The notes beneath the pieces were generated by a model that saw only the letters and a list, made by a program, of their open reading frames with translations, was not told the DNA's origin and did not search any database. A program made the position numbers and the translations under genes. Positions 45,295 through 57,390 of a stretch of 64,000 bases of DNA are shown piece after piece. Positions within the stretch are counted from its first letter, which is position 1, and the number at the start of each line of letters is the position of its first letter. The stretch comes from Sanderia malayensis (lineage: Eukaryota; Cnidaria; Scyphozoa; Semaeostomeae; Pelagiidae): NCBI GenBank assembly GCA_013076295.1, contig RQOL01000918.1, positions 62,001 through 126,000 of the forward strand. The letters are read 5' to 3'.

Positions 45295-46357
45295 ATAGAA
45301 ATCCCGCCTCTGATTATTCGCACAATTAGATTTTGCCTAATTTAATTTAGTTGTCGAAGTTATCGATAGGATATAATTATATTGAATTATTTATCGCTGA
45401 GTAAGTATTACGAATGTTGTTTTTTCTAGCAACCTATCATTATAACCTAAACAGCTTTTTCATCGCTATTTCCCTTAATAAATGTCAATATTTTTTGTTC
45501 TTCTTTCTATGCATTTCATGGCAAGAACAGGTTACGTGTTGTTCAGGCATCATATTTTTTATTAAATATTTATTTCAAGTTTATTAATAACTATTATCTT
45601 TCTTTTCTTACCATAGTTTTGAAAGACACAAGGCTCGGTAAGAAATGAATTTATTCATTGCAGTTTTTCCTTCTCAGTATACCTCTTTAATTATTTGTTT
45701 ACTTTATAAAAAGAGGCCCACTTTGGTCGATTTTCAAATAACGGACACCTCCCTTTTACAAACTTCTTTCAATAATTATGAAATGATATCTTCGTTACTT
45801 ATGATTTTTAAATGTAACCTATGTGCAGCGAGCTACTCTTTACCACGGATAAAAACATCATTTTTTTTTATGCATCTGGAATATTATGAAGAATCATTTA
45901 TGGCGCCGTTTTTAACAAATTTACCCTGTAACCAAATTTGTTGAATTCTTGATAACTGCCCTGGATTCAACAAGTTAATTTTCATTACGTACAGGTTTTC
46001 GGAGCCTCTTTTTATGATTCGTTTATTCATGTCAACAATAATTTTGATTTCAATTTACTTTCTTCCATTTTAGTAGCTGTTTACATTACAGAAACGAGCG
46101 CAGTTTAACGTGAGGGTTTTCATAAAATTTACATTATATTACATAGCATTACTTTTATAACAATGATTTATTTACAACACTATACTTAACACTACCATAC
46201 TCTTTAAATACATAATATTTACTTCTTTGTGTTGCAGCTTTACACAGGGCTATAATTATTTCCATTGTTGTTGCTATTGAGGCCAAGCAATAACATTTAC
46301 AATAATATTGCCTAATTTAATTTGTCCCTGCTTCTTTTCCATATCACAACTTGCACC
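45295..46357 (+). other. Spliced 5' untranslated region, H3
   Basis: Leader exon 1 ends at 45400 (GCTGA before GTAAGT). Exon 2 is 45617-45637 (21 bases, between CCATAG and GTAAGA). Exon 3 is 46074-46109 (between TTTTAG and GTGAGG). Exon 4 starts at 46238 after TTGCAG and reaches the ATG at 46358. Small exons keep length and borders relative to H1. Confidence 0.55.
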
Positions 46358-47391
46358 ATGCCGCGTAAGTCCAGGAAAAGTATAACGGGCGACAGGCGTA
46401 GAAATCAAGTGCGGGAGAATGTGCAGCATAGGAGACAGATCAATCAACAGCTTCCACCTCAACAGACAGGAAATGCCGATAACGTACTTGCAGCAGTCAA
46501 CGATCTTCAACAATTGCAGCTCGAAAACCGTCAGCTAGAAGCCCCTGAATATCAGCCATTTCCAGCACAGTATCCTCTTCCAGAGATACAGCCAATGGAG
46601 ATGGACATGGAACCAGAGCTTCCCATTCTGAACCAAGAGCTTCCAGCAGCAGAACAGCCTGCAGACATCGAGATGCACGACGCAGTTCCAGTACCCGATG
46701 AAAATCAGATACCAGAACCCGTTGAAGATCAGCAAATGCAAGTTGACAACCCTGTCCCCGAGAACAATGAAGCTGAAAACCTCATCCCCTTCTCGCCATT
46801 ACCACACCACTTGAATAAAATGACCGGAACATGCATTCATTGTGGTGCAAAGTACTTCAAAGAAGAACTTAACTCCCGAAAACAATACAACAAGTGTTGT
46901 ATGGGAGGTTTAATCACTCTGGATCAAATTGAACCACCTCCAAACAGTGTCATGCATTTGTACACTGGTGATACTGCCGAATCAAAGTATTTCTTAAAGC
47001 ACTTCCGCCAATACAACTCACTAATGGCCATGGCATCATGGAAGGCTAATATTGTACGTCATGCTAGAGCTGGACCACCAGTTATCACAATTCATGGAAA
47101 GGCATATCACATGACTGGTAACTGATACAATATGATTCCAGTCATTATCAATAAAACGTATTATTTGTTTATGCTGGCTACGATTGAATTTTTGTTTCCC
47201 TAACTTATGCTTTGAATCATTAACAGGTGTAACAGAAACAGACAGATCCAGAAAATATGCAGAACTTTACATCATGGATACGCAACAAGCATTGCAGGAA
47301 CGGCAAAACACTGCAGGAGAACAGCGTCTTGATTTGGACATTGTTGCACTTCTCCAGAATGAATTAATGGCAGTCAATCGATTTGCACAAC
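46358..47391 (+). CDS. Helitron Rep-helicase gene, N-terminal part, H3
   Basis: Exon 1 (46358-47117) is open and encodes MPRKSRKSITGDRRRNQ, a glutamine- and proline/glutamate-rich acidic linker (about residues 25-145), the zinc finger CIHCGAKYFKEE with KCC (about 158-185), and FLKHFRQYNSLMAMAS, ending HMTG. The splice GT at 47118 to AG at 47226 keeps the frame (phase 1). Exon 2 continues VTETDRSRKYAELYIMD to MAVNRFAQ before the gap. In Helitrons this region precedes the HUH nuclease. It is intact as far as it can be read. Confidence 0.85.
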
Positions 47392-47491
47392 NNNNNNNNN
47401 NNNNNNNNNNNNNNNNNNNNNNNNNNNNNNNNNNNNNNNNNNNNNNNNNNNNNNNNNNNNNNNNNNNNNNNNNNNNNNNNNNNNNNNNNNN
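47392..47491. other. Assembly gap (100 N)
   Basis: Exactly 100 N, a conventional placeholder length, so the true distance is unknown. The left edge is Helitron coding sequence and the right edge is composite repeat, so the join may be a scaffolding artefact between repeats. Confidence 0.99.
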
Positions 47492-47725
47492 CTTTTATTC
47501 GAAACTGTGAGCTCTCATATAGATAACTTTCTGGTTCAGCTGGCAAGGAACAGCTCACTTAAAAATAGGGCAGATTAAGGGCCAGAAAAAAAGCCTTTAT
47601 GGATACCTCGTTCGCCGTTTCGGCCCATTGTTTTGAGGCGTTCAACCTATTGTTTCGGGTCGAATCTATTGTTTTTGGCAGGGAAAGTGTGTCATCACGT
47701 GACTCCGTAGAATAGTAATATTAGA
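47492..47725 (-). repeat. Composite repeat variant fragment
   Basis: It closely matches 55670-55830: CTTTTATTCGAAACTGTGAG, then TAGATAACTTTCTGGTTCAG, then the TTCGCCGTTTCGGCCCATTG block and the AT end ATTAGA. This variant replaces the usual TTTTGCCTACTCCAGAAACG segment. Confidence 0.75.
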
Positions 47726-48363
47726 TATTATATTATATTATGTTATCATTAGTTATTGTCTGATGATCGCATGAAAGCATGAAACATAAAGTCACAACAA
47801 AGATATGTGTATTTTCTGAAGTCTACTTCTGTGTCTTCGCTCTGCCCACGGCATAGAACACTGTTTTACCCAGTACAGACAAACAAGATAACATACACAT
47901 TAGTTATTATAGTAATATAAAAGTTGGTTATATGAGAATAACAGATGACTCTTCTAAAACAATAACATATTAAACATTTTGCAAAATTAGGTGGCCGCTA
48001 TTAGAGGGGGGCGCTTAAAAGAAGGGAGTGCTTATTTCACAGCCCTGAAATTTTAAAATCAAACAACCTCAAAAACAGAAGGATAATTTTATATAGTTCC
48101 AAATGTTATTCAATATCAAGCAGTCAAGATCAAATTCAATTTCTGATCTTGACTGCATTGCATTTTCCAAATGCTCACAACCCGATGAAAGTGCTTTTCC
48201 AGCCTAGCGTTTTATACGTTATTATTGAACCAAACCAAATAGTAAAAATTTTATTAACAGCCCTGGGTAGTCAATAGAGGGGACGCCTATTTCATATCTT
48301 AATGCAGTAATCCTTGAAAAGATGTGAAAATACTTTGAAGAAGTCACTGTGAGAAAAACAAAC
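47726..48363 (-). other. No gene seen
   Basis: AT-rich sequence, with a short G-run near 48007. The frame downstream of the last exon of the neighbouring minus-strand gene is closed at once by TGA after the CACAG site at about 48345. Confidence 0.4.
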
Positions 48364-50178
48364 CTTTGTATAAAAGTGATCCACATCAACAGCCTGTTCT
48401 GCAATAGGACAACCAGATGCAATGTTTAATAAAAAAACGTTATTCTTCAAAATGAAAGACACCTTAAACAAGTTAACAAAAATTTACCATCTATCCAGCT
48501 AGCTGCAGAAACTCCATTTAAACCATCCCATCCTTCAACTATTTTCTTGCCCACTTTAATATGTAAGCAGTCTGGAAAGTCTCGAGTCAATTGTTCTTTA
48601 AAATCTTTTAAGCAAATCATAGTATACCCACAAATTAGTAGAGAAGTTGTCTTTCGCAACACAAAAAATAGGTAAACACAGGAATAGAATAGTTCAATAA
48701 TATCAGAATTACCATGTGATGATTGAAGGATATCAGTTGATAGACTTTTCACAAAATCTTGCAATGCATTTGAACAAGAGCAGCAATAAACCCAGCAAAC
48801 ATCATCACTAAATTCTATTCTTCTTCTGTTCACAAAGCAAAACTTTCTCTGCTTAGAAAAGTAAATGGTAATGCATTAAATTAGCTTTTTTACATGTTCC
48901 TTGCAAATAACATACTTAAAATTGAATATTCAAGTATTTAATGAGCTTCCTTTATTTATAAAATTAAAAATACTCATATTTTTGCTCAATACCTTCAACA
49001 TATGTCGTTCACAGTCAAAATCCTTAACCAGAATATCCGTTTTTCCTGCCACAAACAAAATTGATTTTGGCGTAGAGTAACTGAAACATGTATGATTCTT
49101 CAATACCACCAATCTGTTTACAAAAGAGCAGTTCTTTAACTATAGCACAGCTTCACCTTATATCTTATTTGATGTTTTTATTAATAAAAGATATACTTAG
49201 ACAGTGAAGAATTTTCCAAAAATGTACTAGATCAAATCATTTGTTGTCATAAGTGTCAAAATACATGCATGATCATTGCATACCACAGATTGCACAATAT
49301 CACGCTCGTTTTGTTGTTGCATCTGATCAACATATTCAGCTGGAACTTCTTCATCTATAATATCAATGGCTAGAAGAAGGGCAGATATCATGCAGCAGCA
49401 GTTCCTCCCAGGAATTAACTTAAGAATATAGTACATACACAATTCATCACATCATGCTTGGAAACTCTTTAATACACCCACCATACCTTGCAAACATTAC
49501 ATGAATAAAAATCACATTGTGCTAGTCCTTGAACTAATAATATCTAAATATGAAATGAAAGGAAATAACCTTAAAATATGTGTATGAATTGCATGATCTG
49601 GTATGAAAATAAAAAATGTGTGATCTAGTTATCAAATTAATATCTTAGATAAAACTAGCAAAGGTTGCAAAGTTGACTTTAATACTTCTTAAATAGAATA
49701 ATGGCAGAAAACATACAAGCAGGTGGCGACGCTGGATATGGAACAGATTTCATCCCTCAATAAAGATTCAACAACAATAATATAAAGCATGTATGTATAT
49801 GTAGGTAATATATGTAACCTTCAGGTCTTCTTCGTCATCACAACTTTCCACAATTGTTGTTGTCGTCGGTTCAGGAGTTTCCACAGGCATGTCTTCAAAA
49901 TTATTCCATGACAAGACCTCTCGATTTTGTCTTTTCTTCGTCGATTGCCCACGAGGCCTTCTCCTCCTGCTTAAAGCAGGACCAGTAAAAATACTATACT
50001 TGGGGAGGCCATCGTCCTGCAACAAAACATCGACATCCATATGCTGCTGAGCTGCTTCTCCAAAAGATGCTTCATTTCTCAAATCTTGCAAATCGAAGCT
50101 TGGCCCAGATCCAAGCTCTGGCTGTGATCTAAAACGTCGAATACCAGAATTTCCCCTTCTACTGCTATTTTCAGCCAT
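48364..50178 (-). CDS. Unidentified multi-exon gene
   Basis: Six candidate exons on the minus strand: 50178-49819 (MAENSSRRGNSGIRRFRSQ, a Ser/Arg-rich start with a basic RRRRPRGQSTKKRQ patch), 49418-49284 (LIPGRNCCCMISALLLAID), about 49110-48993 (STPKSILFVAGKTDILVKD), 48848-48713 (RKFCFVNRRRIEFSDDVCW, YCCSCSN), 48604-48488 (DFKEQLTRDFPDCLHIKVG, WDGLNGVSAASWIDG) and 48398-48364 (QAVDVDHFYTK). Phases agree at the exon 3-4, 4-5, 5-6 and 1-2 joins; the 2-3 join does not resolve and may hide an exon. I do not recognise the protein. The CCSCSN motif could belong to a zinc site. It may be a host gene or an unfamiliar transposon gene. Confidence 0.45.
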
Positions 50179-50333
50179 TTTATTCTTGTGTTGTTCAATT
50201 GGGAAATTTTTAGGCCATCGCCACGTGGGCCGTATACTAAAGCAAATTACCCGCCTGCCTCATTCGGGTCAGGACTTTATTTATAACCGAGGCTATGTTG
50301 GTTGGTAGATAGCCAAATTTTGGATCGTTTTAA

Positions 50334-50501
50334 TCCTGGTTGAATGCTGATGAAGACTTCCTGGAGCAAGAGTTTCGAGATAAATGCAATGCTATTATCC
50401 CAAGTCCTGAAGACATAGAATGCAAAGACTTTGCTAATACATTTATATTCTTGAAAATGCAATACAACTTAGAACAACATTTCAACATTTCAACAATTTA
50501 A
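50334..50501 (+). CDS. Short open segment, possible exon
   Basis: An open stretch of 55 codons without ATG (SWLNADEDFLEQEFRDKCNA, then IIPSPEDIECKDFANTFIF) ends TAA at 50499. The acidic, leucine-containing composition is protein-like and unlike the surrounding AT-rich DNA. It lies upstream of, and opposite to, the unidentified gene. Homology is unknown. Confidence 0.25.
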   Translation, partial: SWLNADEDFLEQEFRDKCNAIIPSPEDIECKDFANTFIFLKMQYNLEQHFNISTI

Positions 50502-50649
50502 ACTTCTGTTCAACTGATGTTCAACTTTTTATAGCTTCAGAACAAAATATAAGTGTTGCACATGTCCATACCCAAACAAAAACATACCCAAACTTTTAGC
50601 ATACCCAAACTCTTTTTCAAATGTTTCAAATAGTAATTTATCCCTAGAT

Positions 50650-51970
50650 TTACATCGTACTGTCTGAAGATAATGCTTGCATATCCAGTAGCTTGCAAAA
50701 TCTGCCACAATTGTGATTAACCATAAAAGTGTCAATTGCTGTGATTGAGTGATTTCCTGTACAGAAAAGTAGCTCACCATTGTCAAATTGGTCGACTGTT
50801 GCAATCTCTGGATCAAAGAGTACATAACCACTTCCTTGCAAGTCCAATAGCAGCATCTTTCTTTCTGACCTTTCAATGGGCAACACATTCTGCTTTCTCC
50901 GCAACATCACTTGATTCACCACAGGCTTGAAACTTGCTGAGGAATATTTTGTTGTACATGAGAGTTTTGCCAAAATCAGCAATATCTCGCTGCAAAACCT
51001 CTTTGTCCAGCACTTGAGCAAAATTCTTTGCAAGGAGATGGGTCTGAATAGCTTTCTTGGTGTGCTCCTCAACTGTTTGACCAACTTTTTTATTAGTATT
51101 CAAGGCTTCCGGTAAATAGCGCTTGACAACCCAAATAGTATTACAAAACCCTGGAGTTATACTCTTCCCTTTGAATGCTTTACGAAAGCCATCACTGCTG
51201 AGTGCTTCCAGCTCTACATTAAGTTATATCTTTTGCGGGATAGCTGACCAAGTCATGTGTGTAAGATCAAATTTTTAAATATTTACCAGTGAGAAGACTT
51301 CAGCATTAGCCTTGCCTCTACCCATTTTCAGTATTTGTGAGATTGACATGCTCTTTGGCACTGGCATTGATGTCACTGTGCTGATTGTGCTGGTCACCTC
51401 AGCACATGCCTTGCTATTGCTATGTGTAGAGGGTAGTCTGGCCTTGTTCCTTTGGGAAGGGATGGGATGGGAAGATGTTTCGAAAATATTTTTCTTGATC
51501 TTGCACCTACATAATTATCTTTTTCTGCTTCCTCATTTCTACTAGGCCTATACTTCTTAACAAATGGTTCCAGATCACGTTCTCTAGTGCCACTGGACAT
51601 TGGCATGGTGGGTGTAATGAATCTAATATGGATAAGCTTAAGATCTGATATCTGCTCCTCTCTCATCTGCAAGGACAGCACACTCCACGCCACTCTTTGA
51701 AGAAAAGTATTGCAGACAGACTTCTTTTATCCCCTCAAATGTTAATGCATCAAATGGATATGGAGCAAATTCTCAGGGGGCTGTTCTGCTGTATTTCTGA
51801 GCTTTACCAGCAACGTGACTACTTAACTGCTGTACAACGAGTTCCTTCCTTTTGTTGTCTTCCTTTTGACCACAATTTGATTCCTTCTTACCATTGTTTG
51901 TTGGCTTTGCCATTCGTTCTGCCTTCATCTGTCCCTTGAGTCTTTTCCACTTCTCTTTGAGGTCCGCCAT
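50650..51970 (-). pseudogene. Alpha-kinase (MHCK/EF2K-type) gene, broken
   Basis: Alpha-kinases are atypical Ser/Thr kinases. Starting at ATG 51970 (MADLKEKWKRLKGQMKAER) the gene shows a lysine-rich N-terminus, a block EFAPYPFDALTFEGIKE with DLKLIHIRFI (about 51780-51600), MSISQILKMGRGKANAEVF, a likely intron (about 51289-51214), then GFRKAFKG, WVVKRYLPEAL with the probable catalytic lysine, KNFAQVLDKEV, FGKTLMYNKIF, and after a frameshift LLLDLQGSGYVLFDPEI (DLQG loop) and HNCGRFCKLL (zinc-binding end). Disruptions are shifts near 51780, 51640, 51500 and 50878. About 35 residues are missing between YNKIFLSK and AEKAEC, where intact relatives have the EEF..G.F.KY..N segment. It is almost certainly non-functional as read. 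Confidence 0.75.
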
Positions 51971-52283
51971 TTTACACAGCACCATGCAACACGAAAAGAA
52001 CAGAAATGGTGCGAATGAATTGTGAAGCCGCAGTGCATTATGGTATACTGTGGCAGTTTTAGTATGTAAGGGTTTTTTTACTTTTATTTTACTTTGCATT
52101 TTTTAAAAATTTTTTCTGTTTTCGTGAATTTTTTTATTTTTCATTTTTATTTAAATTTTTTATTTCTTTTTTTAATTTGTTTCTGAAGAGTTTAGGGGAA
52201 AATTTCATGGAAAGAAATATTATTAAATTTTCTTCAATCAATTGCAAAAATTATTACGAGAAATAAAATAAATACAAAAATAT
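51971..52283 (+). other. No gene seen
   Basis: T-rich low-complexity sequence (about 52070-52190) separates the alpha-kinase start from the Helitron relic. Confidence 0.5.
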
Positions 52284-54718
52284 TTGAATGGTAGCTCTCG
52301 GCCAGCATACACCTCAAAATCAGACACTGATTATGCAGACCTTGTTAATACAGTTCAGCGTCACACAAAGTGCAGCACCAGCTATTGTCTCAGACAAAAA
52401 CAAGATGAAGCTGAGCTAAAGTGCAGATTTAACTTTCCATACGACTTATGTTCAAAAACAAAACTTCAATTTGAAGAAATTCATTTAGGAAATGATAATA
52501 AACACAATTTAAGAGCAAAAATTGTAACAACGAACAATGAACCAAGAATCAACAACAATCAACGATGTCAGTTACAAGGTTGGAGAGCAAATTGTGTCAT
52601 TCAAGCTGTCATTGACCACTACGCCTGTGTTGAATATCTTACAAAGTATGCTGCTAAGGGTGGACCAAAATCACCAGGACTGTTCAAATCTGTTTTGCAG
52701 CAGTCAAAAGGTTCAACCAATGATGTTCAGAAAGTGATTAAACAGATATCAATGAAAGCACTTGGAGAAAGAGATTTTCCTGCACAAGAAACCATGCCTC
52801 AATTACTTATTATGAAGCTGTACAGTTCTTCATTCAGAGTTATTCCTGTAAGCCTAACAGGATCACGAAACATTAAAAAACGCACAGAGGATCACATTAA
52901 GAAAATTATGATGATTCATCACAGTTTTATAATATGAATTTTGCACAATTTCCAAAAGATTAAAGATTTTGAAAAACCGCTTAGTTTCTCTTCCACAAAA
53001 TGTTGTACCAAGGATTTTCCCTACATATTCTCCAAATCCATCTGGGTCAAATTTCCCAATGTATTGTAAACTTCAGCTTTTGAGATATAAACCATGGAAA
53101 CATTCTCAAAACAATCTTTGGGGTGGTGAAGATAATCCACCAGATAGTGCACTTATCAATGCATAGCACACCTTTTGGGAGACACCATATGCCCAGCAAA
53201 ATGTCCCAAATTGGATTGATAAATTGCAAGATGCTATTTTAAATTAGGAATAACAATATAAGCAACCTGAACAACTACAAAATGAGGAACACCAAGAGGA
53301 ATGGATGCTTTTAGCAGGCTTAAATACGGACATTGACAATGCTGGTGAATCTTCTGTAAATAATTGGCCAATTGACAGATATAGTTATACTGAACAACAG
53401 ATTGGCGAAATGATACAGTGCATCAAAATAGGAAAGAAAACGCCCTTGAAATCATCAATTTCATATTGAATTGAGCAGTCTAAACCATTTGCAGAGACTG
53501 GATATGACCTTCTCATGTCTCAATATTATGATAAAAATTTTGAGAAAGAACCATTATGCATCATAGTCATGGGAGTAGCTGGCACTGGAAAAAGTTACCT
53601 CATAAATGCTATCCGTAATACCTTGCAAAAAGTGTGCAGTTACTGCAACAACAGGAAAAGCTCCTGTTAATATACAGGGTGTAACAATACATTCTCTTCT
53701 TAAATTACCAGTTGGTACTTTTGGCAACAAAGATTTAAGTGGAGACAAATCTCCCAATGCTATTTGTTACATTATTATTGATGAATACTCTATCCTTGGT
53801 CACATAACATTTGGATGAATTGACAAACGTTGCCGTCAAACAACTGGACATTCTGATGAATTATTTGGTGGAAAGTCCTTGATATTATTTGGAGATCCTG
53901 GACAATTACAACCAGTTGGAGATATACCATTGTTTCACTTGCAGCTACCTAATGAAATTGAACAAGAAGGACATTATGCATGTATGATCTTTAATAAGGT
54001 AATTAAGCTTGCTGTTCACCAGAGAGTCCTTGGTATCAGCCATGAGCAAACTGTTTTTAGAGATTTACTGTTGAGACTGGAAAATGGTGACACCACAAAA
54101 AGTGATTGCGAACTGTTATTGACACGGCAGCCTGCAAATATTAACAATATATTGGAGTTTGCAGATGCAATAAGACTCATTTACACTAATGAGCAAGTTG
54201 CTAACTTTAATTATGAACACCTTATTAAGCTTAATAACCCCATTGCATGCATTGAAGCAAGACATACATCACCAATTGCCAAGAAAATGACTTCAGATGA
54301 AATGTCAGGGTTACAACCTGTCATTTACTTGGCAAAGCAAGCCAAGGTCATGTAACTATGAATTTATGGCCAACTGTTGGCCTTTGTAATGGAGCCACTG
54401 GAACTGTTGTTGATATTATTTATCAGGTAGGACAACAGCCACCAAACCTCCCAATTGCCGTCATTGTAAAGTTTGATGGTTACAGAGGACCTTCTTTCAA
54501 CAATGAAAAATCAGCATTAGCTCTAATATGTTCTGTAATTGCCAGAGCAAATTCTAATGCTAACCTTGACAGACAACAGCTGCCATTAAGGTTGGCTTGG
54601 GCTTTTACAATCCACAAAAGCCAAGGAATGACATTACCTAAAGCTTGCGTAGACATAGGCAAGGCTGAGAAAACAGGTTGTATATCATGTGTTGAATTAA
54701 GCAGAGTGAAAAATTACT
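52284..54718 (+). pseudogene. Relic of a second, distinct Helitron (Rep C-part plus Pif1 helicase)
   Basis: The first section (52284-52937) resembles the C-terminal Rep region of another Helitron group, with WRANCVIQAVIDHYACVEYL and KYAAKGGPKSPGLFK. After breaks come PRIFPTYSPNPSG and CKLQLLRYKPWKHSQNN (52990-53120). The helicase follows: MGVAGTGKSYLINA (Walker A, near 53568), TATTGKAPVNIQG, IIIDEYS (Walker B, near 53773), FGDPGQLQPVGD (near 53890), GLCNGATGTVVDIIYQ (54382) and AFTIHKSQGMTLPKA. Frameshifts occur near 53620 and 54352, with TGA near 53818 and other stops between 52937 and 53470. The HUH part upstream is absent. The gene stops at 54718 exactly where a GC-rich repeat begins. Confidence 0.85.
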
Positions 54719-55829
54719 AGCCGGGGGCGCTCGCATTCGCTCGCTTCCCAGAGGGGGGCAAGTTAAAAAAATTTAATGCAGTTGGCGCACTTCGATCGCC
54801 GCATTCGCTCACGCTCATGCCCTTTTCAACCCCGCGTACAATGGGTTAGCTCGCTGCGCTCGCCTGTGGATGGCGCACTTTTTGCGCTGCATTCGCTTAC
54901 GCTCTTGCCTCTTTCGACCCCACGTACCATGGTCTAGCTTGCTGCGCTCGCCTGTGGTTGGCGCACTCCATGTGCTGCATTCGCCTACGCTCATGCCCCT
55001 TTCAACCCCACGTACAATGGATTAGCTCGCTGCGCTCGCCTGTGGTTGGCGCACTTCGTGCACTGCATTCGCTTATGCTCATGCCCTTTTCAACCCCTCG
55101 TACAATGGGTTAGCTCGCTGCGCTCGCCAGTGGTTGGCGCACTTGGTGCGCTGCATTTGCTTACGCTCATGCCCTTTTCAACCCCACGTACAATGGGTTA
55201 GCTCGCTGCGCTCGCCTGTGGTTGGCGCACTTCGTGCGTTGCATTCGCCTACCCTCATGCCCCTTTCAACCCCACATACTATGGGTTAGCTCGCTACGCT
55301 CGCCTGTCTATCCATTATCAAAAAGTATTGACTGATAGGGCGCACTTCATGTGCTGCATTCGCTTACGCTCATGCCTCTGCCTACTCCTTTTACAACAGC
55401 TTGGCTCGCTGTGCTCTCCTGATAATCCCTTATCATAATTTGTTGATTAAAACTTTGGGCTTGTTTACATTAGGCCTAAGCATCGCAACTGTTCTCGTGA
55501 AGTCGCAAAAGAGCCAATCAACTTGCAGCAAAAGGCGAAACGGGTCACGTGAACAGCGAATGTGTGGTTCAAAAATGGAGTTCGCAACGCGAATTTGAAA
55601 TTTTCGCTACCGTAAACTGTAGTTTTTTCGTGATAGCCAATTAGGCGAACTTTAACGAAGAATTTCCTAACCTTTTAGTCGAAACTGTAAGCTATCATAT
55701 AGATAACTTTCTGGTTCAGCCGGCAAAGAACAACTCACTTAAAAATAGGGCAGATTGAGGGTCTCAAAAAAAAGCCTTTATGGAAAGAGTTTTGCCACCG
55801 TCACGTGACTCCGCAGAATATATATATTA
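54717..55829 (-). repeat. GC-rich 88-bp unit array and composite repeat body fragment
   Basis: CTAGCCGGGGGCGCTCGC opens about six GC-rich units of roughly 88 bp (54717-55300), then one 114-bp type unit. A shortened body (55430-55830) with TTTTTCGTGATAGCCAATTAG ends at the AT end CAGAATATATATATTAGA. The first unit begins directly at the end of the Helitron relic. Confidence 0.8.
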
Positions 55830-56550
55830 GATGATCTCTTGTGTTGGAACCTGTCAATTTCGAAAGATTTGAAAAAAAATAAAATGTTACCCACCCTTCA
55901 GTATAGGATATGGGAACAGAATATGTTTAAACTGATTAGCAAATGAAACAGTTTCTTCGTTCAGTGGTCAATTCCAGAGTTAATTTATTATACTTCAAAG
56001 TTTTATTATTTTTAGGCAAGAAAAATTTTACTTCTTAATTTTTTCATCACAAGACTGCAAAAACTGTGGCCAAAAATGTCATAATCTAACAAAAATGAAA
56101 TTGTATTTTTGGATGCCACTGACATATCTGGGAATATCTGGGAGAATTGGTAAGTGGGTATTACTTTTTGCACAGATTCTTACATTTTCATTGCAGGTTA
56201 TGACAAGCAGTTAAAGTTCAGTGTATAGAGTGCATTATTGTACAAGACTTCACTCTCAGTTTCAACGTTTTTGTTTTCCGTTCAGAGATACAGCTATTGC
56301 TACAATCAGATTATAGCAGCATCTGTGCTTCTGCTAAATCTTCAAATATGGACATTGCTATTAAAGATTCTACAACTTGTACTTATTTGCTAATGTGTTA
56401 TTGGAGATGCATCTCAAGGAACTAGAGATAATTAACAACAAATTGTGCTCCTGATTCGTCACCATACTCAAGCACTCAAACACAGAAGTAATTACATGCT
56501 TTTAACATGTATATACATTTGTTAAAACAATCTCTATACTGTCTAATATT
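55830..56550. other. No gene seen
   Basis: AT-rich unique-looking sequence with no conserved frame, tRNA-like fold or repeat motif that I can identify. Confidence 0.45.
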
Positions 56551-57390
56551 ACTATTCTCAAGGTCACGTGACAAGGGCTCGAAAGTTACCAAAAAGAATA
56601 GATTCGACCCGAAACAATAGGTCGAACGCCCCAAAACAATGGGCCGAAACGGCGAATCGGTGGTCAATAAGGCTTTCTTGAATGGGGTCGGAAAAGGTTG
56701 ACACTTGCATGGAATGGCTCCGTTTCTAGAGTAGGCAAAGGTTATCTATTTTTGGGTTATTCCAATAATTGTTTTCCTGATTGTGCTATCACGAAAAAAC
56801 GATGTACGACGAAACTTCCAAATTCGCTTCGCGAACTCCATTTTCGAACAGAGTGTTCGCTCTCCATGTGACCTGTTTCGCCTTTTCCTGCAATTTGATT
56901 GGCTCTTTTCGGCGTCCCACTTGGGTTGTTGATCAATTTTCGTTTTTCACCCTCGGCTTGCAGGCGACCCATGCAAATTCTCGGTCGTTTTTTGTTATTC
57001 GCCCTCGGTGCAGCAGGTACTTTTGGAGAAGACGCGTGTTTTTGTTTTGCACACAAAGGGCGCCCTTCAAAGTATTTTACCACCTGAATTATCTTTGCAA
57101 AAAGCTGCTATGTGTTTCAAAGACCCTGGAGAGTTGCAGAAAACAATAGCAAACACAGGTGATAGCTTTGTTTTGTATTCTGAGCAGAAATAGTTGTTGT
57201 TTTTGTAGTAGGGGTTGCTTCGGCATGCTTGCAACGCTTAGGCCCAATGAAAACAAAGTGAAAGTTATGAATTTTTCAAGCACTATTTGCAGATTTTCCT
57301 CATTTAAACTTTCGACAAGTGTTTGTATAGTAGGTATAGCAGGTATAGTATGTATAGTATGTTTGTATAATAGGCATAGTAGGTATAGTA
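56551..57390 (+). repeat. Composite repeat body (plus)
   Basis: It starts with GGTCACGTGACAAGGGC, then the TTCGACC/GGTCGAA inverted pair (about 56604-56626), the body with a degenerate CCCACTTGGG in place of CCCACGTGGG (about 56916), and a short GTATAG minisatellite (57325-57390). Confidence 0.8.

Larger units (their letters stand above)
42045..47391 (+). mobile_element. Helitron copy H3, truncated at assembly gap
   Basis: The 5' half of the same family: AT-rich 5' end, the longest cassette array, accessory gene, palindrome, promoter-like block, leader exons and the first two coding exons of Rep. Sequence becomes N at 47392, and the material after the gap is a composite repeat, so the 3' half is either missing or hidden in the gap. 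Confidence 0.8.
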
